Of a DNA stretch of 64,000 nt, positions 61,188 to 64,000 are shown in pieces. The notes under the pieces are model-generated. The model did not search any database. It was not told where the DNA came from and saw only the letters and a list, made by a program, of their open reading frames with translations. How positions within the stretch are numbered: position 1 is the stretch's first letter; every line of letters begins with the position of its first letter. The stretch spans positions 13,120-77,119 of the forward strand of contig NZ_MLCE01000004.1 in NCBI RefSeq assembly GCF_002300165.1. Direction: 5' to 3'. Source of the stretch: Streptomyces sp. Tue6028 (GTDB lineage: Bacteria > Actinomycetota > Actinomycetes > Streptomycetales > Streptomycetaceae). Made by a program: the position numbers and the translations under genes.

Positions 61188-62375
61188 ATGGTGACAGCGC
61201 GCCGGTTTCCGCTCGGCTCCGCGACCACGCTCACGGAGCTGGAGGACGATCCCCACCCCCGGCTGACCCTGCTGCGCGCCCACGAACCGGTGTCCTGGGT
61301 CCCCGTGCTGGGAGGCTGGCTCGTGACCCGGCGTGATCTCGCACTGCGCGTGATGCGTGACGCGGCGACCTTCACGGTGGACGACCCCCGCTTCTCCACG
61401 GCCCAGGTGGTCGGTCCGAGCATGCTCTCCCTGGAGGGCGCCGAGCACAAGCGGCACCGTGCCCCCTTCACCGACCCGTTCCGCACGCACGACGTGCACG
61501 CCCGGTTCACCGGGTTCGTGGAACAGGAAGCCGCCCGGCTCGTCGAAGGCATCCGGCCACATGGCAGCGCCGAACTGCGCCGGGCGGTGGCCGGGCCCCT
61601 GGCCGTCGCCGTCGTCGCCGAGTCGCTGGGCCTGGTCGACGCGGACGCCGAGGCGGTGCTGTCCTGGTACGACGCCATCGTGGGCGCGGTCTCCGACATC
61701 ACCGCCGGGCTGCCCGCGAACCCCGACGGGGCGGCGGCGTTCGACCAGTTGCGAGGAAGCGTCGAGGCGACGGTCGCGGCAGGAACCGATGCGTCAGTGC
61801 TGGTCGCGGCGGCCGAAAGCGAACGCCTGAAACTGCCGGAGGTGGTCGCCAACGCCGCCGTGCTGATGTTCGGTGGTATCGAAACCACCGAAGGCATGAT
61901 CGCCAACGCCGTACTGCACCTGTTGGCACACCCCGATCAACTCGCCCTCGTGCACGCCGATCCGGGCCTGGTCGACGCGGCGATCGAGGAGTCGCTCCGC
62001 CTGGAACCGGCCGCTGCCGTCGTGGACCGCTACGCCACGACCGACGTGACGATCGGCGGCGCCGACGTGCGGCGCGGTGATCTCGTGGTCGTGTCGCTCG
62101 CCGGCGCGAACCGCGACCCCGAGGTCTTCGAGGACCCCGACAGCTTCGACCTGCGACGGAGCAACTCCCGCCTCCAGCTGGCCTTCGCGCACGGCCCGCA
62201 CTTCTGTCTGGGCGCCCACCTCGCCCGACTGGAGACCCGCGTCTGCCTCCTCGCACTTCTCGACCGCCTCCCCGGCCTGCGCCTCGACCCGGCCTCGCCC
62301 ACCACACCCAGGGGCCTGGTCTTCCGGAAGCCGCCGGCCCTGCGCGTCCGCTGGGACGTGCCCGCACAACGCTGA
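61188..62375 (+). CDS. Cytochrome P450
   Basis: This 395-residue soluble P450 has the I-helix region FGGIETTEGMI (Glu where most have Asp before TT), the ExxR motif in EESLRLEP, and the heme-binding FAHGPHFCLGAHLARLE. It will need a ferredoxin and reductase; neither is adjacent, though an FprA-type reductase is encoded at 23125. Substrate unknown. ATG at 61188; the longer frame runs back through the terminator hairpin. Confidence 0.93.
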   Translation: MVTARRFPLGSATTLTELEDDPHPRLTLLRAHEPVSWVPVLGGWLVTRRDLALRVMRDAATFTVDDPRFSTAQVVGPSMLSLEGAEHKRHRAPFTDPFRTHDVHARFTGFVEQEAARLVEGIRPHGSAELRRAVAGPLAVAVVAESLGLVDADAEAVLSWYDAIVGAVSDITAGLPANPDGAAAFDQLRGSVEATVAAGTDASVLVAAAESERLKLPEVVANAAVLMFGGIETTEGMIANAVLHLLAHPDQLALVHADPGLVDAAIEESLRLEPAAAVVDRYATTDVTIGGADVRRGDLVVVSLAGANRDPEVFEDPDSFDLRRSNSRLQLAFAHGPHFCLGAHLARLETRVCLLALLDRLPGLRLDPASPTTPRGLVFRKPPALRVRWDVPAQR

Positions 62376-62532
62376 CTCGACGCCGGGTCACTCCTGACTT
62401 GTCATCGGGCCGCCGCCGGAGCGGGCAGCCGTGTGCGGCAACGCCGAACGGTGAGCGGCTGTCGCGGTTCCTTCGGTCATGGAACGTAAATGCGTCGACA
62501 ACGCCCCACCACGCACGGCACAGTGGCCGCCC

Positions 62533-63282
62533 GTGACGAGCAGTGAGCCATGGACCCGTGCGACCGCCGACCGCTACGACGCCGAGGAGGCCGAGCTGTC
62601 CTCGGCCGCTGTTCTCGGACCGACCCTCGCCTTCCTCGCCGAACTCGCCGGTGACGGCCGGGCACTGGAGTTCGCCATCGGAACCGGACGCGTGGGCGTC
62701 CCGCTGCGGGAACGCGGCGTACCCGTGGTGGGCATCGAACTGTCCGAGCCCATGGCGGCGGTGCTGCGGCGCAAGATCGACGAGCGCACGCTTCCGGTCG
62801 CCATCGGGGACATGGCCACGACCGTCGTCCCCGGCGAGTTCACCCTGGTCTATCTCGTCTACAACACCATCACGAACCTGCTCACGCAGGACGAGCAGGT
62901 CGAGTGCTTCCGCAACGCCGCGCGTCACCTGTCGCCCGGCGGCCGGTTCGTCATCGAACTGGGCGTACCGCCGCTGCGGTTCCTGCCCCCCGGGCAGGTC
63001 GCGGTGCCGTTCGACGTCTCAGAGCGGCACCTCGGCTTCGACACCTTCGACCTGGTCGAGCAGATCCTCGTCTCGCACCACTTCACCCGCGACGGCGACG
63101 ACGGCCGCTACCGCCGCGACAACTCCCGGCACCGGTACGCATGGCCGGCCGAACTCGACCTGATGGCACGGATCGCGGGACTCGAGCTGGAACGACGCGT
63201 CGCGGACTGGGACGGGACGCGGTTCGACCAGGAGTCCGCGAAGCACATCTCCGTATGGCGCAAGCCGACTCGTCCCGAGTGA
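62533..63282 (+). CDS. Class I SAM-dependent methyltransferase
   Basis: This 249-residue protein has motif I ALEFAIGTGRVGVPLRERG (the usual Asp/Glu and Gly pattern), VVGIELSEPM, and FTLVYLVYNTITNLL. The GTG at 62533 fits domain homology; the ATG at 62479 would add 18 residues with no clear ribosome site. Substrate is unknown. It follows the P450 on the same strand after a gap of 157 bases, so joint tailoring is possible but not shown. Confidence 0.85.
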   Translation: MTSSEPWTRATADRYDAEEAELSSAAVLGPTLAFLAELAGDGRALEFAIGTGRVGVPLRERGVPVVGIELSEPMAAVLRRKIDERTLPVAIGDMATTVVPGEFTLVYLVYNTITNLLTQDEQVECFRNAARHLSPGGRFVIELGVPPLRFLPPGQVAVPFDVSERHLGFDTFDLVEQILVSHHFTRDGDDGRYRRDNSRHRYAWPAELDLMARIAGLELERRVADWDGTRFDQESAKHISVWRKPTRPE

Positions 63283-63389
63283 GGGCGTGGCTGCTCCCTG
63301 AGACCGCGGGTCGAACCCAGGCGTACGCGGTGCCGCAACTCGACGCGCTCGCGGAGAAGGCGGAGCGCACGACCGGGAGCGGCGACCGG

Positions 63390-64000
63390 TCAGCCGCGTG
63401 AGCCACGACGGACCCGGGCGGCCTTGCGGGCCTCGGCGATCCGGCGGGCCTCGGCGGACCGGCGGGACTCGCCACCGCCGCCCTCCCGTCCCGGGCGCGT
63501 GCCCAGTCCCCGGAAGGGGGCACCGCCGCGCTTCGGGCGCTCGACCGGTGCGCTGCCGCCGACGGGGACACCGGAGGGAGCCTGGGCGCCGGTGATGCGG
63601 CTCAGCTCGGCCTCGCCGGAGCGGACCTGCGTGATCCGGGCCCTGATGCCTGCGTCGGACAGGAGACGGGCCATGTCCCGGCGTTGGTTGGGGAGGACCA
63701 GCGTGACGACACTGCCGAACTCTCCGGCGCGGGCGGTGCGGCCGCCACGGTGCAGGTAGTCCTTGTGGTCGCTGGGCGGATCGACGTTGACGACGAGATC
63801 GAGGTCGTCGACGTGAATGCCCCGGGCCGCCACGTTGGTGGCCACCAGCGTCGTGACATCACCTGTCTTGAACTGGGCCAGGGTGTGGGTGCGCTGAGGC
63901 TGCGACTTGCCGCCGTGCAGCGCAGCGGCCTTCACGCCGCTGCTCAGCAGGTGCCTGGTGAACTGGTCGACCGCATGCTTGGTGTCCAGGAACATGAGCA
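63390..64000 (-). CDS. DEAD-box RNA helicase, C-terminal part (cut by right edge)
   Basis: The frame is open to the window edge. It shows the helicase C-terminal domain: motif IV FLDTKHAVD, motif V VATNVAARGIHVDDLDLVVN, motif VI HRGGRTARAG, followed by a basic Gly/Arg-rich tail of about 75 residues (RPKRGGAPFRG ... ARKAARVRRGSRG) typical of RNA-binding DEAD-box proteins. The ATPase core with the DEAD motif lies outside the window. Confidence 0.93.
   Translation of the reverse strand, partial: LMFLDTKHAVDQFTRHLLSSGVKAAALHGGKSQPQRTHTLAQFKTGDVTTLVATNVAARGIHVDDLDLVVNVDPPSDHKDYLHRGGRTARAGEFGSVVTLVLPNQRRDMARLLSDAGIRARITQVRSGEAELSRITGAQAPSGVPVGGSAPVERPKRGGAPFRGLGTRPGREGGGGESRRSAEARRIAEARKAARVRRGSRG

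Noticed and set aside
40089..62375. Thaxtomin-like nitration pair (NOS plus P450)
   Set aside because: The NOS and the P450 are about 20 kb apart with unrelated genes between, and there is no thaxtomin NRPS, so a functional pair is not supported.

Overview
The window is high-GC actinobacterial DNA, almost certainly a Streptomyces chromosome. Third codon positions are strongly G/C, GTG starts are frequent, many genes overlap by ATGA/GTGA, and the families present (paired FUSC exporters, DUF5134 plus M56 peptidase, LVIVD plus DUF305, SpoIIE phosphatase with ATPase domain) are typical of the genus. I see no tRNA, rRNA, CRISPR array or intact insertion sequence.

Region 1 (1-11868, all minus strand) is the end of a nonribosomal peptide cluster. 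Reading downstream from 11868 it encodes an SDR/FabG-type reductase, type II thioesterase, two SyrP-like non-heme iron dioxygenases, ketosynthase III, acyl carrier protein, a free-standing condensation domain, SbnA- and SbnB-like enzymes that make L-2,3-diaminopropionate, and an NRPS (A-T-C-A...) that runs off the left edge. The parts suggest a diaminopropionate-containing peptide with a short acyl group made in the cluster.

Region 2 (12-28 kb) is mostly housekeeping and small regulatory units: a two-domain VOC protein; a FUSC exporter/MarR operon behind an 18-bp palindrome; DUF5134 and M56 membrane proteins; PAP2 and HAD phosphatases; a TetR regulator with its own operator-like dyad; divergent LVIVD and DUF305 exported proteins; a ferredoxin-NADP reductase; an NCS2 purine permease; and an ArsR regulator divergent from an old-yellow-enzyme.

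Region 3 (28-41.5 kb) holds a lysyl-phosphatidylglycerol synthase-like protein, an ArsR regulator followed by only the N-terminal stub of a P-type ATPase, a HEAT-repeat protein and a BNR-repeat protein that share a DNA-damage-type promoter motif, uracil-DNA glycosylase translationally coupled to a sugar kinase, a CbiX-like protein without its metal-binding histidines, a beta-propeller lactonase and a bacterial nitric oxide synthase.

Region 4 (42-54 kb) has a second FUSC exporter divergent from an Lrp regulator, a HAD phosphatase, and a four-gene molybdenum hydroxylase operon of the PaoABC type with its XdhC chaperone. The XdhC carries an in-frame 27-bp minisatellite. A TetR gene diverges from the operon across two identical palindromes. 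A reductase-domain protein and an aldo/keto reductase follow.

Region 5 (53.8-64 kb) carries a methyltransferase and SpoIIE-type phosphatase pair, a 1383-residue fused nitrate reductase/flavoprotein with a GlnR-like box upstream, a cytochrome P450, another methyltransferase and the C-terminal part of a DEAD-box RNA helicase cut by the right edge. A recurring theme is short G+C-rich tandem repeats, both between genes and inside linkers of reading frames.
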